Shown here piece by piece: positions 23,650 through 24,469 of a stretch of DNA of 24,469 bases (position 1 is the first letter of the stretch; every line of letters starts with the position of its first letter). This DNA comes from a virus. The translations under genes were made by a program, and so were the position numbers. The notes beneath the pieces were generated by a model. The model had not been told where the DNA came from and made no database searches. It saw only the letters and a program-made list of their open reading frames with translations. The stretch covers positions 1 through 24,469 of IMG/VR virus record IMGVR_UViG_3300017917_002393; one strand, written 5' to 3'.

Positions 23650-23658
23650 ATTATAACA
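23650..23658 (-). promoter_or_regulatory. Extended -10 promoter for the short fibre gene
   Basis: Minus strand reads TGT TATAAT in the gap 23605-23665. The predicted start near 23643 gives a 39-nt leader. The leader contains a small hairpin, GGTA-GAAA-TACC (23618-23629), just before AAGGAG. Confidence 0.55.
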
Positions 23659-23665
23659 TCAATTT

Positions 23666-24121
23666 TTAATTGAAGTTATCTGTTGCTACTCCACCATCAT
23701 AAAATACATTCCATGAAGAAGTATTTGGATCTCCAGCATCCTGCCCAGGGGCCTGTGGATCATATGATGTTCCAGCATCAACAAAGGTAGTAACAATTAA
23801 TCCATTTCCATCAATAGATGTATCGTGGATATGGTCTGGAAGAGTAAGTGTATCTTCTATTGTAGCCACAGTTACCCAGGCATTGTTATAATATACATTT
23901 ACTCTTTCTGTTATTGTGTCAAACCATTGATCACCGTTACTTGGTGATTCAGGAGCGGTAGATCCAACAACCATACCTCCAACTAAAGAATCTACATATC
24001 CTTTAGTAGCAGCATGTGTGCTTATTGTAGGTTCTCCTACAACTACAGATCCTCCGAAACTACCGCCATTTACGACTTGTAGTCCATTTTTGACCTTGAA
24101 ATCTTTATCTACTGTTGCCAA
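23666..24121 (-). CDS. Small fibre/virion protein
   Basis: A 151-residue protein starting 'MATVDKDFKVKNGLQVVNG', a phrase found at the start of many phage fibre proteins. It also has 'THAATKGYVDSLV' (35-47) and 'ESPSNGDQWFDT...VNVYYNNAWV', the latter a common short beta module in fibres. The start is read as TTG at 24121, with GGGAG nine bases upstream. No suitable ATG precedes the conserved N-terminus. Confidence 0.72.
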   Translation of the reverse strand: MATVDKDFKVKNGLQVVNGGSFGGSVVVGEPTISTHAATKGYVDSLVGGMVVGSTAPESPSNGDQWFDTITERVNVYYNNAWVTVATIEDTLTLPDHIHDTSIDGNGLIVTTFVDAGTSYDPQAPGQDAGDPNTSSWNVFYDGGVATDNFN

Positions 24122-24150
24122 GATCTACCACTCCCTCTTTTAATTTTTTA

Positions 24151-24469
24151 TTATGCTAACAATGTACCTACAACAGTAACTGTTGAGTTATTATTAACAG
24201 TTAAGACACGAAGTCTTACATCAGAACCACTAACATCTGCAGAGATTGTCATTGCAGATCCGTTAGTTCCAACCATTGCGTATTCTGTGATAGCAATATT
24301 ATCTGATGTATCAAGAGTTAATAGAACTTCTGCTACATCTGTATGTGTTCCATAAGCAGTCTTAACTAAGAACTTTGCAGTTCTATAATCAGCCTTTGCC
24401 CATGAATATGCTGTAATTTCTGAAGCAGTTGCAACTTCTGTAGTTGATGCAACTTGCTTTGCAACTGAA
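24151..24469 (-). CDS. Virion/fibre-associated beta-rich protein, C-terminal part (gene continues past the right edge)
   Basis: An open frame of 105 residues enters from the right edge and ends at TAA 24153-24151, followed directly by a second TAA. It reads 'WAKADYRTAKFLVKTAYG', 'VAEVLLTLD', 'IAITEYAMVG' and 'ISADVSGSDVRLRVLTVN'. This resembles a repeated beta-sandwich module known from phage neck and fibre proteins ('YR.AKFLV...T.EVLL.HD....TEY....ADISGG.VRL'). Only the C-terminus is visible. The 29-base gap to the next gene holds the ribosome site GGGAG but no clear promoter, so the two are probably cotranscribed. Confidence 0.65.
   Translation of the reverse strand, partial: SVAKQVASTTEVATASEITAYSWAKADYRTAKFLVKTAYGTHTDVAEVLLTLDTSDNIAITEYAMVGTNGSAMTISADVSGSDVRLRVLTVNNNSTVTVVGTLLA

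Overview
The window is an AT-rich stretch of a tailed double-stranded DNA phage genome (or prophage). The evidence is a portal protein running off the left edge, a run of tail-fibre-type proteins at the right, a 1243-residue LamG-like virion protein, a phage-type B12-dependent ribonucleotide reductase, and almost completely packed, overlapping genes. The host cannot be read from the sequence. Predicted leaderless genes and extended -10 promoters would fit an actinobacterial host, but that is inference. No tRNA, rRNA, CRISPR array, transposase or integrase was seen.

Layout, left to right; all genes are on the minus strand except two. (1) 1-998: portal protein (partial) and a small upstream partner. 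(2) 1017-4748: giant LamG-like structural protein. (3) 4775-6811: class II ribonucleotide reductase, with a hairpin and promoter in front of it. (4) 6902-16307: a 9.4-kb accessory block in two apparent operons. It holds nine prolyl-4-hydroxylase-like 2-oxoglutarate/Fe(II) oxygenases, a short-chain dehydrogenase, an FkbM-like methyltransferase and two related proteins of DUF6065 type. (5) 16376-18144, plus strand: an SsuD-like flavin monooxygenase and a sulfotransferase, an oppositely oriented cassette with its own promoter. (6) 18141-20085: a SAM methyltransferase, an aspartyl/asparaginyl-hydroxylase-like oxygenase (the tenth 2OG enzyme) and a second sulfotransferase. (7) 20086-24469: tail-fibre-type genes, including a protein with two fibronectin III domains, a 70-residue Phe/Pro repeat and a C-terminal Hint (intein-like) domain.

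The most unusual feature is the dense set of hydroxylase, methyltransferase, sulfotransferase and redox genes beside the fibre genes. All ten oxygenases keep the HxD...H iron triad and a basic 2-oxoglutarate-binding residue, so they look active. Two readings are plausible. The set may decorate a polymer, such as host surface glycan or the phage's own fibres. Alternatively, the prolyl-hydroxylase-like enzymes may act on the Pro/Phe-rich linker of the Hint protein encoded close by. Four genes, 2OG-DUF-2OG-DUF, look like a tandemly duplicated two-gene unit.

Transcription signals are unusually legible. Eight gaps carry TGN + TANNNT extended -10 elements. Three of them sit so close to an ATG lacking a Shine-Dalgarno sequence that the transcripts should be leaderless or nearly so. 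Genes with longer predicted leaders carry AGGAG-type ribosome sites.
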